A stretch of DNA of 64,000 nt from assembly GCF_004362745.1 (NCBI RefSeq), contig NZ_SNXY01000009.1:434001-498000 (forward strand). The letters run 5' to 3'. Position numbers and translations under genes: made by a program. The notes under the pieces are model-generated. The model searched no databases, was not told the origin of the DNA, and saw only the letters and a list, made by a program, of their open reading frames with translations. Below are positions 56,726 to 64,000 of this stretch, piece by piece. Origin of the DNA: Oharaeibacter diazotrophicus. GTDB taxonomy: Bacteria > Pseudomonadota > Alphaproteobacteria > Rhizobiales > Pleomorphomonadaceae. The stretch's first letter is position 1, and every line of letters begins with the position of its first letter.

Positions 56726-57592
56726 TTGCGCCATCTCGCAATCCTCCTCGCCCCGCTCCTCCTCGCCCCCCTGCCCGCCGCGGCCTGGACCGCGACGGCC
56801 GAGCTCGGCACCCACGCCACGGCCGCGAGCCTCTCGGCGGCGGACTTCGCCGTCACGCTCCACATGGAGACCCGCAAGATCGAGGACTACGAGGCGCCCG
56901 CGCCGGTGTTCCGGATCGAGGCCGGCGGCGCGGTGCTGCTGGAGCACGTCGGCGAGCCAGCGGGCATGGACGAACCGCAGGGCACCGCGACCCTCGTCGA
57001 GATCGACCCGTCGAACCGCGGCCCCGAGGCGGTGTTCTCGAGTTTCACCGGCGGCGCGCACTGCTGCACCGCGCTCGCCGTCGCCGACCGCGACGCCGAT
57101 GGGCGCTGGCGCGTCGTCGACCTCGGCCAGTGGGACGGCGACGGCGGCGCCTTCGACGACCTCGACGGCGATGGCGAGGCCGAGTTCCACGAACGCGACA
57201 ACGACTTCCTCTACGCCTTCGACTGCTACGCCTGCAGCCTCGCGCCGCTGACGATCCGTGCGGTCGTCGGCGGCGAGGTCCGCGACGTCTCGGCCGAGCC
57301 GCGCTTCCTCGAGGCGCACCGAACCTTTCTCGCCGACCTCGAGGCCGACGCGCCGGCGGCGGACGAGGCCGGCAAGGGCTGGTGGGCCGGCTGGATCGCC
57401 GCCAAGGCCCGCGTCGGCGAGGGCCGTCAGGCCTGGAGGCGGTTCGAGAGGGAATACCGGCCCGGCGAGGACGACGGCGTCGACGTCTGCGCCGTCGCGA
57501 CCTCGCCCTGCCCGGACGACCAGTGGGTGAAGCGGCCCTTTCCCGAGGCGCTCCGCGCCTTCCTGACCGAGCGCGGCTTCCGGATCGAGTGA
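56726..57592 (+). CDS. Secreted protein with a DxDxDG-like motif
   Basis: The 288-residue protein has a signal peptide (LAILLAPLLLAPLPAAAWT) and the sequence DGGAFDDLDGDGEAEFHERD, which suits a single EF-hand- or VCBS-like calcium loop near residue 140. It has paired cysteines (GGAHCCTALAV; FDCYACSLAPL). No ATG is near; TTG at 56726 gives a normal signal peptide, but the start is uncertain and could be slightly upstream. It may bind a metal or glycan; nothing more is clear. It runs into the hmuV gene, convergent, with 14 bp between. Confidence 0.75.
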   Translation: MRHLAILLAPLLLAPLPAAAWTATAELGTHATAASLSAADFAVTLHMETRKIEDYEAPAPVFRIEAGGAVLLEHVGEPAGMDEPQGTATLVEIDPSNRGPEAVFSSFTGGAHCCTALAVADRDADGRWRVVDLGQWDGDGGAFDDLDGDGEAEFHERDNDFLYAFDCYACSLAPLTIRAVVGGEVRDVSAEPRFLEAHRTFLADLEADAPAADEAGKGWWAGWIAAKARVGEGRQAWRRFEREYRPGEDDGVDVCAVATSPCPDDQWVKRPFPEALRAFLTERGFRIE

Positions 57593-57606
57593 CGGGACGG
57601 GCGCGC

Positions 57607-58407
57607 CTACCGTCCGATCGCCGGGCGCGCACCGGCGCGCGCCTGCGGCAGCACGTAGGCGGTGCCGAAGGCCGGCATGCGCGAGGCCGCGCCCGGCAGA
57701 TCGTAGACGTCGGCGACGACGCGCTCGAACAGGGCCGGGGTCGGCGCGCCGCGGTCGACGATCCGGCCCGCGGCGATCACCACCACGGCGTCTGCGAATT
57801 CGGCGGCGAGGTTGAGGTCGTGCAGCACCACGAAGACCGCGCCGCCGCCGCGGGCGAAGCGGCGGGCGGCCTCCAGCACCTCGATCTGGCGGGCGAGGTC
57901 GAGGTTGGAGGTCGGCTCGTCGAGGAACAGCGCGCGCGGGCCGTCGTCGCCGACCGGCCGCGGCACCTGCGCCAGCGCCCGCGCCAACTGGACGCGCTGG
58001 CGTTCACCGCCGGAGAGCCTCGCGTAGGACCGCCCGCCCCAGCCGGCGAGGCCGACCGCGGCGAGCGCGCGCTCGACCGCCTCGGCCGGCCGCTCGCCGG
58101 CGGCGCGGGCGCCGAGCGCGACGATCTCGTGCACGGTGAGCGGGAAGGTCGGGGCGCCGTGCTGCGGCAGCACGGCGCGGCGGCGCGCAAGCGCCCGAGG
58201 GCCGAATCCGGCGAGCGGGCGGTCGCCGAGGAGCACGGTGCCCTCGCCCGGGCGGAGCTCGCCGCTGAGCACCTTCAGGAGCGTCGACTTGCCGGCCCCG
58301 TTCGGCCCGACCGCGACGGTGACGCGGCCGGCCGTGACCTCGACCCAGATGTCGTCGAGGACGCGGCGGCAGGCACGGTCGAGCGAAAGGCCGGTGGCGG
58401 TGATCAT
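57607..58407 (-). CDS. hmuV: Heme ABC transporter ATP-binding protein HmuV
   Basis: The 266-residue ATPase powers heme import with HmuU. It has Walker A GPNGAGKST, signature LSGGERQRV, Walker B ALFLDEP, D-loop SNLDLA and the switch His in VLHDLN. HmuV-type features are RALARRRAVLPQH and VYDLP near the C-terminus. It is the last gene of the hmuTUV operon, 4 bp after hmuU. Confidence 0.94.
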   Translation of the reverse strand: MITATGLSLDRACRRVLDDIWVEVTAGRVTVAVGPNGAGKSTLLKVLSGELRPGEGTVLLGDRPLAGFGPRALARRRAVLPQHGAPTFPLTVHEIVALGARAAGERPAEAVERALAAVGLAGWGGRSYARLSGGERQRVQLARALAQVPRPVGDDGPRALFLDEPTSNLDLARQIEVLEAARRFARGGGAVFVVLHDLNLAAEFADAVVVIAAGRIVDRGAPTPALFERVVADVYDLPGAASRMPAFGTAYVLPQARAGARPAIGR

Positions 58408-58411
58408 GGCT

Positions 58412-59491
58412 TCATTCCCCTCGAATGTCGGCGCCGGAGCGGCCGAGCAGGATGGCGAGGAAGACCGGCGCGCCGATCGCGGCGGTGACGATGCCGATCG
58501 GCAGCTCCGCCGGCGCGGCGACGACCCGGCAGAGCGCGTCGGCCGCGAGCATCAGCGCCGCGCCGCCGAAGGCGGAGGCCGGCAGCAGCATGCGATGGCC
58601 GGGGCCGATCGCGAGCCGGACGAGATGCGGCACCACGATGCCGACGAAGCCGATCGCGCCGGTCACCGCCACGGTGGCACCCGAGGCGGCGGCGACGGCC
58701 ACGATCACCACCCGCTTCAGCCGCTCCACCGGCACGCCGAGGTGGACCGCCTCGGCCTCGCCGAGCAGCAGGGCGTCGAGGCCGCGGGCGGCGAAGGGCG
58801 TGGCGGCGAGCGCGCCGATCACGAAGGGCGCGACCGCGGCGACCTTGGTCGCGGTGGCGCCGCCGAGCGAGCCGAGGCTCCAGAACGCGACGTCGCGGAG
58901 CGCCGCGTCGTCGGCAATGAACAGCATCAGGCCGGTCACCGCCCCGGCGACCGAGGCGACGGCGATGCCGGCGAGGATCAGCGTCGCGGTGTCGGTGCGC
59001 CCACCCCGGGTGGCTAGGGCGTAGAGCAGCGCGGTGTTGGCGAGGCCGCCGGCGAAGGCCGCGGTCGGCAGCAGATAGGGGCCGAAGAACGCCGGCAGCG
59101 CCGCCGGAAGCGCGCCGCCCAGCACGATCACCGCCACCGCCGCGGTCGCCGCGCCCGAGGAGACGCCGACGAGGCCGGGATCGGCGAGCGGGTTGCGGAA
59201 GAGGCCCTGCATCATCGCGCCGGAGACCGCCAGCCCGGCGCCGACCATGGCCCCGAGCGCCGCGCGCGGCAGCCGCACCGCTTCGAGGATCAGGCGGTCG
59301 CGCTCGGAAACGGCGTCGCCGGCGAGCCAGGCGAAGAGGTCGGAAAGGCCGACGCCGGTCGGCCCGGCGGCGAGCGAGACCAGCGCCGCGGCGAGCGCCA
59401 GCACGGCCGCGAGCAGCACCACGACGAGGCCGCGGCGGCCGCGGTCGCCGGGCGGCGCGGCGGCGAGGAAACGGCCGGCCACCGCGGTCAC
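58412..59491 (-). CDS. hmuU: Heme ABC transporter permease HmuU
   Basis: The 359-residue FecCD-family permease has about ten helices (RLPRAALGAMVGAGLAVSGA, then MMQGLFRNPLADPGLVGVSS; GFVGIVVPHLVRLAIGPGHR). GTG at 59491 is the start; it overlaps the hmuT stop (GTGA). The order T-U-V and tight spacing identify a heme importer rather than a siderophore or B12 transporter, with support from the heme-binding receptor and heme enzymes on the other strand. Confidence 0.94.
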   Translation of the reverse strand: MTAVAGRFLAAAPPGDRGRRGLVVVLLAAVLALAAALVSLAAGPTGVGLSDLFAWLAGDAVSERDRLILEAVRLPRAALGAMVGAGLAVSGAMMQGLFRNPLADPGLVGVSSGAATAAVAVIVLGGALPAALPAFFGPYLLPTAAFAGGLANTALLYALATRGGRTDTATLILAGIAVASVAGAVTGLMLFIADDAALRDVAFWSLGSLGGATATKVAAVAPFVIGALAATPFAARGLDALLLGEAEAVHLGVPVERLKRVVIVAVAAASGATVAVTGAIGFVGIVVPHLVRLAIGPGHRMLLPASAFGGAALMLAADALCRVVAAPAELPIGIVTAAIGAPVFLAILLGRSGADIRGE

Positions 59492-60369
59492 GGCGCCACC
59501 GTCGCGGTCGCGGGCGCGATCCGGCCCGGGTAGAGCGCGGCGGCGAGATCGCGGACCGCTTCCGGCTCGCGCGGGCCGAAGCCGAGCAGGTAGAGCCCGT
59601 CCATGGCGATCAGCGCCTTGCCGGCCGCCGCCGGGGTGGAGGCGAAGGCCGGCAGCGCGAAGACGTCGTCGGGGGCGAGCGCGTGGTCGCCGCGGTTCAT
59701 CACCACCACGACGTCCGGGGCGGCGGCGATCACCGCCTCGTCCACCATCGGCTTGAAGCCGGAGAAGCCGTCGGCGGCGTTGATCCCGCCGGCGAGCCGG
59801 ATGGCGGCGTCGGCGGTGGTGTCGCGGCCGCCGGCGACGATGCGCCCGCCCGACATCGACAGCACGAACAGCACCCGCCGTCGCTCGCCGAACGCCGACA
59901 CCTCGCGCTCCAGCGCGGCGAAGCGGGCGGCGACGTCGGCGGCGAGCGCCTCGGCCTCGGCGGACTTGCCGAGCGCCGTGCCGACCGCGCGGATCTTGTC
60001 GCCGATGCCGGCCGCGCTCGGCGTCTCCGGCACGTCGGCAACCTTCACCGCGGCGCGGATCACCGCCAGCGCGTCGGGCGGGCCGGAGCCGGCCTGGAGC
60101 AGGACGAGGTCGGGCGCGACCGACAGCACGCCCTCGGCGGCGAGCTGCCGCATGTAACCGACGTCCGGCCGCCCGTCGGCCTCGGCCGGGAAGGTGCTGG
60201 TGCTGTCGACCGCGACGACGCGGTCGGCGGCGCCGAGCGCGAAGGCGATCTCCGTGACGGCGCCGCCGATCGACACGATCCGCTCGGCCGCGGCCGCCGG
60301 CAGGGCGGCGACGACGGCGAGGGCGAGAGCGGCGGCACGAGCCGGCGCGCGGAAGGGACGGGGCGGCAT
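59488..60369 (-). CDS. hmuT: Heme-binding periplasmic protein HmuT
   Basis: This 293-residue protein delivers heme to HmuUV. It has a signal peptide (ARAAALALAVVAALPAAAAE) and the substrate-binding fold with GGAVTEIAFALGAADRVVAV, PDVGYMRQLAAEGVLSVAPD, and MNRGDHALAPDDVFALPAFA. Tyr in VGYMRQL is the typical HmuT-type heme ligand. The ATG at 60369 has AGGAG upstream. It is first in hmuTUV and divergent from the heme receptor. Confidence 0.93.
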   Translation of the reverse strand: MPPRPFRAPARAAALALAVVAALPAAAAERIVSIGGAVTEIAFALGAADRVVAVDSTSTFPAEADGRPDVGYMRQLAAEGVLSVAPDLVLLQAGSGPPDALAVIRAAVKVADVPETPSAAGIGDKIRAVGTALGKSAEAEALAADVAARFAALEREVSAFGERRRVLFVLSMSGGRIVAGGRDTTADAAIRLAGGINAADGFSGFKPMVDEAVIAAAPDVVVVMNRGDHALAPDDVFALPAFASTPAAAGKALIAMDGLYLLGFGPREPEAVRDLAAALYPGRIAPATATVAP

Positions 60370-60422
60370 CGAGGCGTCTCCTGACGGGGCCGCGCCGGCG
60401 GAGGGGCGGCCAGTTGCGCGGT

Positions 60423-60491
60423 TTGGAACGGTTCCAATGTTGCGAGGCGTTCGCAACAAATAACTTGACTCCCATACTCAGCTTTAAATAT
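60423..60491 (+). promoter_or_regulatory. Iron-responsive promoter of the heme receptor operon
   Basis: TGA-N9-TCA (TGACTCCCATACTCA, 60466-60480) matches the RirA iron-responsive operator of Rhizobiales. It overlaps a -35-like TTGACT (60465-60470), and an AT-rich TTTAAATAT (60483-60491) could hold the -10, so binding would block transcription under iron sufficiency. Two palindromes lie just upstream: TTGGAAC-G-GTTCCAA (60423-60437) and GTTGCGA-N5-TCGCAAC (60439-60457). They are candidates for another regulator and may serve hmuTUV. Confidence 0.6.
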
Positions 60492-60617
60492 GGACGCAAG
60501 GGCCGGTCGCGGAACGGCCATCGTGCCGATCCGATTCCGCCAAAGTCTCGAATGTCTTGCGCGCCAGTCGCGCCACCGGTCCGCGCGTCCATCGTGATCC
60601 GCGGCCATGGGGGAGCC

Positions 60618-62708
60618 ATGTCCAGAACGCCGATCCTTCGCCTGACCCTCCTCGTCTCCACGGCGCTGACGCTGCCGGCCTCCGGTGCGCTCGCGCAGGA
60701 AGCCGGAGGCGCCGCGGCGAAACCGGCGGTCGAGTGCCCGGCCGGCCAGCCCTGCCGCCAGGACGACGGCACCATCACGCTCGACACCATCACGCTGTCG
60801 GTCGACCGCACCGAGGGAGCCCCGATCGAAGCCCTCGGCGGCGTCAGCGTGGTCCGGCCGGACCAGCCGGCGACGGCCTCGGCACGGCGCGCGACCGACC
60901 TCCTCGCCGCCGTCCCGGGTGTCGCGGTCGCCACCGACGGCTCGGACCAGAGCACGTTGCTCAACATCCGCGGCCTGCAGGACTCCGGCCGCGTCGCCGT
61001 CACCGTCGACGGCGCGCGCCAGAACTTCAGCCAGAACGGCCACGGCACCACCGGCGTGTTCCTGCCGGACCCCTACCTGATCGGCAAGGCGACCGTGGTG
61101 CGCGGACCGATCGCCAACGTCTACGGCTCCGGCGCCATCGGCGGCGTCGTCTCCTTCGACAGCCTGTCGGCCGCCGACCTGCTCGGCGAGGGCCAGACCT
61201 GGGCGATCGAGTCGCGCGCCTCCTACGAGACCAACGGCGACGGTCGCCGGACCGGCCTTCGCGGCGCCTACCGCCTGAGCGACCAGTTCACCGTGCTCGG
61301 CGCCCTCTCCTACAAGGGCAGCGCCACGCTGAAGGACGGCGAGGGCGAGCCGATCACGGGCTCCCCGCACGACGACTTCGACGGCCTGCTCAAGGCCGAG
61401 ATGCAGATCAACGACTTCAACAAGGTCACCGCGTCCTACCTCGGCAACCACGTCGACTACACCCGCTCCGCCTCGGCCACCTCGGCCTACGACAGCACCG
61501 TCTACAACCAGGTCGCCGCGGCCAAGTGGAGCTACGACAACCCCGACGACAAGTGGTTCGACTTCGACGTCTCGGGCTACTGGACCGGCACGGACAAGAC
61601 CGAGGAATACGTCTTCGGCACCAACGCCGGCCGCGAGCGCAGCTTCGACGTCGGCACCTTCGGCTTCGACGCGGCCAACACCACCCGCTTCGACACCGGG
61701 CCGATCGCGCACGCGGTCACCGTCGGCGCCGACCTGTTCTCCGACGACGTCGACACCCGCGACGTCGCCGGCGGCACCGGCGCGGTGTCGACGCCGTCGG
61801 GCAAGCGCACCGTCTACGGCGCCTTCGTCCAGGACGAGATGGCCTTCTCCGACTGGCTGAAGCTGACCGGCGCGCTGCGCTTCGACGGCTACGACTTCGA
61901 CGGCGACGACGCCGACGGCAACGCCGTGAAGGGCGACGGCACCCGCCTGTCGCCGAAGCTCGCGGTCGGCGTCACGCCGTTCGAGGGCACCGCCGCCCGC
62001 GGCCTCGAGCTCTACGGCTCCTATGCAGAGGGCTACCGCGCGCCGTCGATCACCGAGACGCTGGTGTCGGGCCCGCATCCGGGCTTCGTGTTCCTGCCGA
62101 ACCCGGACCTGAAGCCGGAGACCGCGCACAACTTCGAGGTCGGCGTCAACTTCCGCCGCGACGACCTCTTCACCGCCGGCGACGCCCTGCGCCTGAAGGC
62201 CGGCTGGTTCCACAATTCGGTCGACGACTTCATCGACGGCCGCGTCGGCTTCGTCCCCGGCACCGGCCTGACCTACCAGTACCAGAACGTGTCGAGCGCC
62301 ACGCTGCAGGGCGTCGAGCTCGAGGCGAGCTACGACATGGGCCGGGCCTTCGCCGGCCTCACCTACGCCCACACCGACGGCGAGGACGACGACACCGGCG
62401 AGGCGCTCGGCTCGGTGCCGGCCGACAAGGTGGTCGGCACCCTCGGCTTCCGCTTCCTCGACGACGCGCTCACCGTCGGCGGCCAGTGGGAGTGGGTCGC
62501 CGGCCAGAAGGACGTGCCCTCGGGCACCTCGCCGAGCAAGGCCTACAACCTCGTCAACCTGTTCGCGTCCTACGAACTCACCGAGAATCTCTCGCTGGGG
62601 CTGGACGTGAAGAACGTCTTCGACGTCCAGTACACCGAGTACCTCAACGACGACCCGTCGCCGGGTCTCTCGGTCATGTTCACCCTCGACGCCCGCCTCG
62701 GCGGCTGA
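60618..62708 (+). CDS. hmuR: TonB-dependent heme/hemoglobin receptor
   Basis: The 696-residue outer-membrane protein takes up heme. It has a signal peptide, an N-terminal region with a likely TonB box (TLDTITLSVD), a plug domain (VRGPIANVYGSGAIGGVVSF) and a barrel. The FRAP/NPDL pair (YRAPSITETL and LPNPDLKPETAHNFEVG) with a His between (SGPHPG) is diagnostic of heme receptors. The C-terminus ends FTLDARLGG, so the last residue is not aromatic as in most barrels. The ATG has GGGGGAG upstream. It is transcribed with the heme monooxygenase and hutX. Confidence 0.94.
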   Translation: MSRTPILRLTLLVSTALTLPASGALAQEAGGAAAKPAVECPAGQPCRQDDGTITLDTITLSVDRTEGAPIEALGGVSVVRPDQPATASARRATDLLAAVPGVAVATDGSDQSTLLNIRGLQDSGRVAVTVDGARQNFSQNGHGTTGVFLPDPYLIGKATVVRGPIANVYGSGAIGGVVSFDSLSAADLLGEGQTWAIESRASYETNGDGRRTGLRGAYRLSDQFTVLGALSYKGSATLKDGEGEPITGSPHDDFDGLLKAEMQINDFNKVTASYLGNHVDYTRSASATSAYDSTVYNQVAAAKWSYDNPDDKWFDFDVSGYWTGTDKTEEYVFGTNAGRERSFDVGTFGFDAANTTRFDTGPIAHAVTVGADLFSDDVDTRDVAGGTGAVSTPSGKRTVYGAFVQDEMAFSDWLKLTGALRFDGYDFDGDDADGNAVKGDGTRLSPKLAVGVTPFEGTAARGLELYGSYAEGYRAPSITETLVSGPHPGFVFLPNPDLKPETAHNFEVGVNFRRDDLFTAGDALRLKAGWFHNSVDDFIDGRVGFVPGTGLTYQYQNVSSATLQGVELEASYDMGRAFAGLTYAHTDGEDDDTGEALGSVPADKVVGTLGFRFLDDALTVGGQWEWVAGQKDVPSGTSPSKAYNLVNLFASYELTENLSLGLDVKNVFDVQYTEYLNDDPSPGLSVMFTLDARLGG

Positions 62709-62734
62709 TCCGTTTCCAACTGGAGGATCGTCCC

Positions 62735-63079
62735 ATGTACATCGCCATGAACCGCTTCCGCGTCGCCCTCGGCCACGAGGAGACCTTCGAGACCGTCTGG
62801 CGCCAGCGCGAGCGCCGCCTCTCGGAGGTGCCGGGCTACCTCGAGTTCCACCTTCTCAAGGGCCCGCTCGCCGAGGACCACCGCCTCTACGCCTCGCACA
62901 CCGTGTGGGAGAGCCATGCGCACTTCCTCGCCTGGACCAAGTCCGAGCAGTTCCGCGCCGCCCACGCCCGGGCCGGCGAGACCAAGGTCAACTACCTCGG
63001 CGGCCCGCATTTCGAGGGCTTCGAGGTGATCCTGGTCGAGGACCGCGACGGCCGCCGCAGCGACGAGGCCGCGGCGTGA
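62735..63079 (+). CDS. IsdG-type heme-degrading monooxygenase
   Basis: The 114-residue ABM-fold protein contains Asn6, Trp67 and His77 (MYIAMNRF; FLAWTKSEQF; RAAHARAG), the same triad and nearly the same numbering as staphylococcal IsdG. HmuQ/HmuD of Bradyrhizobium belong to this group. It should cleave imported heme to release iron in the cytoplasm. GGAGG lies 8 bases before the ATG. It is 26 bp after the receptor and overlaps hutX by 4 bp (GTGA). Confidence 0.9.
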   Translation: MYIAMNRFRVALGHEETFETVWRQRERRLSEVPGYLEFHLLKGPLAEDHRLYASHTVWESHAHFLAWTKSEQFRAAHARAGETKVNYLGGPHFEGFEVILVEDRDGRRSDEAAA

Positions 63080-63606
63080 GCGCGGCCGCCTCGGCCGCAC
63101 CGGCCGCACCGGCCGACACGCGCGCCGAACGGCTCGCGGCGGCGCTCGCCGCCAAGCCCGACGGCATCGTCGAGGCGATCGCCCGCGACGTCGGCGTCAG
63201 CCCGCGAGACGTACTCGCCGCCATGCCCTCCGGCGAGGTGGTGCTGCTCGCCGCCGACCGCTTCGGCGAGGTCTGGACCGCGCTCGGCACGTGGCGGGAG
63301 GTGCTCTTCATCGTCCACACCGACACGGTGGTGCTGGAGGTGAAGGGGTCGCTTCCCGCCGGCAGCGAGGGCCACGGCTGGTTCAACGTCCACGGCGACA
63401 GCCCGATCGGCGGCCACATCCGCAAGGAGGCCTGCGCGGCGATCGCGCTGGTCGACCGACCGTTCCACGGCCGGCGCTCCTGCTCGGTGTGGTTCCTCGA
63501 CGGGAACGGCGAGGCGATGTTCAAGGTGTTCGTGCCGCGCGACGCGGCGCGCGCCCTCGATCCGGACGCCCTCGCCCGCTTCGAGGCGCTGATGGCGGCG
63601 GGCTGA
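63076..63606 (+). CDS. hutX: Heme utilisation carrier protein HutX
   Basis: HutX binds cytoplasmic heme and passes it to degradation enzymes. The 176-residue protein has PDGIVEAIARDVGVSPRDVL near the N-terminus, then TDTVVLEVKGSLPAGSEGHG, WFNVHGDSPIGGHIRKEACA and SCSVWFLDGNGEAMFKVFVP, which match the family. GTG at 63076 overlaps the upstream stop, with an Ala/Pro-rich N-terminal extension. It is last in the receptor operon and is followed by a hairpin terminator. Confidence 0.93.
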   Translation: MSAAASAAPAAPADTRAERLAAALAAKPDGIVEAIARDVGVSPRDVLAAMPSGEVVLLAADRFGEVWTALGTWREVLFIVHTDTVVLEVKGSLPAGSEGHGWFNVHGDSPIGGHIRKEACAAIALVDRPFHGRRSCSVWFLDGNGEAMFKVFVPRDAARALDPDALARFEALMAAG

Positions 63607-63630
63607 CCCGCCCGCGAAACGAAACGTCGC

Positions 63631-63663
63631 AAGCCCCGTGCGATCGCTCGCGCGGGGCTTTCG
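63631..63663 (+). terminator. Rho-independent terminator of the heme receptor operon
   Basis: A 13-bp stem (AAGCCCCG...CGGGGCTT, one G-T pair, TCGC loop) ends in TTTCG, 24 bp after hutX. Confidence 0.75.
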
Positions 63664-63694
63664 CGTTCGGGACCGTCGCGGACCGCGGCGGCGA

Positions 63695-63827
63695 CTCATA
63701 CCAGTCTCGCAAACTCCCGACTCGTCGGGAATTTGCGAGGTTTCGGCCATAAGGCCGGCGCCCGGTCGGGCGCTCCTCGCCCGGAAAGCTCCGACCACAG
63801 GTCGGAACTTTGCGAGCTCGGTATCAG
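63695..63827. repeat. Dispersed multi-hairpin repeat, copy 2
   Basis: This second copy of the element at 8152-8277 keeps the long 15-bp stem (one G-to-A change, 63706-63739), internal hairpins and TTTGCGAG at the end (63809-63816). Here both ends are conserved: left CTCATACC and right GGTATCAG form an outer inverted repeat. The right end overlaps the stop codon of the next gene on the minus strand. Confidence 0.8.
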
Positions 63828-64000
63828 GCGGCTTCGGCGGCGCCGCGGCGCGGGGCGACCAGCGCCCACAGGGCGTAGGCGCCGAGCGACAGCGTCGCGA
63901 GGCCGGTGACGCCGTGGATCCACAGCGCACCCGGCTCGTCCGAGAAGCCGGCGAGCGACGGCGCCACGATCGCCGCGGCCCCGAGCGCCAGGTTGGCGAC
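63824..64000 (-). CDS. Membrane protein, C-terminal part (SPW-repeat-like), cut by window edge
   Basis: Only the last 58 residues are in the window. They read NLALGAAAIVAPSLAGFSDE, then PGALWIHGVTGLATLSLGAY and ALWALVAPRRGAAEAA. Two hydrophobic helices with the NLALG...P motif resemble SPW-repeat membrane proteins of about 120 residues. The stop codon falls inside the right end of the palindromic repeat, so the repeat may have supplied the last codon or two. Confidence 0.6.
   Translation of the reverse strand, partial: VANLALGAAAIVAPSLAGFSDEPGALWIHGVTGLATLSLGAYALWALVAPRRGAAEAA

Overview
The window is one contiguous piece of a very GC-rich alphaproteobacterial chromosome, most likely from the Hyphomicrobiales (Rhizobiales). 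The support is the hisS-hisZ-hisG order, an alphaproteobacterial-type HisRS, a GTTC-N7-GTTC LexA-type box, DUF1127 small proteins beside a LysR regulator, a TGA-N9-TCA iron box and short palindromic intergenic repeats. The genus cannot be fixed by eye. No rRNA, tRNA, CRISPR array, transposase or integrase was seen. Most of the window is ordinary housekeeping and catabolic chromosome.

Layout. 0-2 kb: groES-groEL. 2-8 kb: a secreted hypothetical, a DoxX protein, and the hisS-hisZ-hisG operon, in which the middle third of hisS has a clearly different base composition. 8-12 kb: tag behind a LexA-type box, cheZ, two L,D-transpeptidases, and an LprI-like secreted protein. 12-18.5 kb: the glycolate oxidase operon (minus strand, glcD-glcE-[membrane-anchored receiver-like protein]-glcF) with a divergent LysR regulator across a repeat-filled gap. 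18.5-24.3 kb: a DUF3422 protein, then a GntR regulator with the lutA-DUF29-lutB-lutC lactate utilisation operon behind a clear promoter/operator. 24.3-28.2 kb: a DUF937 protein, glutamate-cysteine ligase, a glutamine amidotransferase and rsmE.

28.2-32.5 kb holds a small regulatory island: two DUF1127 proteins, a YHS-like small protein, a LysR regulator, an EamA transporter and a LysE exporter. One 48-bp operator-like sequence occurs three times, each time upstream of a minus-strand gene of the island. 32.7-37.5 kb: xseA, a ligase-associated DEXH helicase and PdeM. 37.5-44.3 kb: a secreted M64 peptidase with a secreted partner, an amidase plus M20 amidohydrolase pair, and two divergent APH-like kinases. 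44.3-48 kb: a second repeat-filled gap, malate synthase G (glcB) and a tandem universal stress protein. 48-54 kb: an NDP-forming acyl-CoA synthetase/GNAT fusion, a long chemoreceptor and a small hypothetical. 54-57.6 kb: a secreted subtilase with BACON-like repeats and a secreted hypothetical. 57.6-63.6 kb: a complete heme uptake locus, hmuTUV (minus) divergent from a TonB receptor, an IsdG-type heme monooxygenase and hutX (plus), with an iron box over the receptor promoter. The window ends in a partial membrane protein whose stop codon lies inside a copy of a dispersed palindromic repeat.

Functional links. glcDEF converts glycolate to glyoxylate and glcB condenses glyoxylate with acetyl-CoA to malate, so the two distant loci form one C2 assimilation route; lutABC adds lactate oxidation. 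The heme genes cover outer-membrane capture, ABC import, intracellular handling and degradation. Noncoding structure is rich: two composite repeat regions built of inverted heptamer arrays and long GC hairpins, a 26-bp perfect inverted repeat, and a dispersed element of about 130 bp in two copies.
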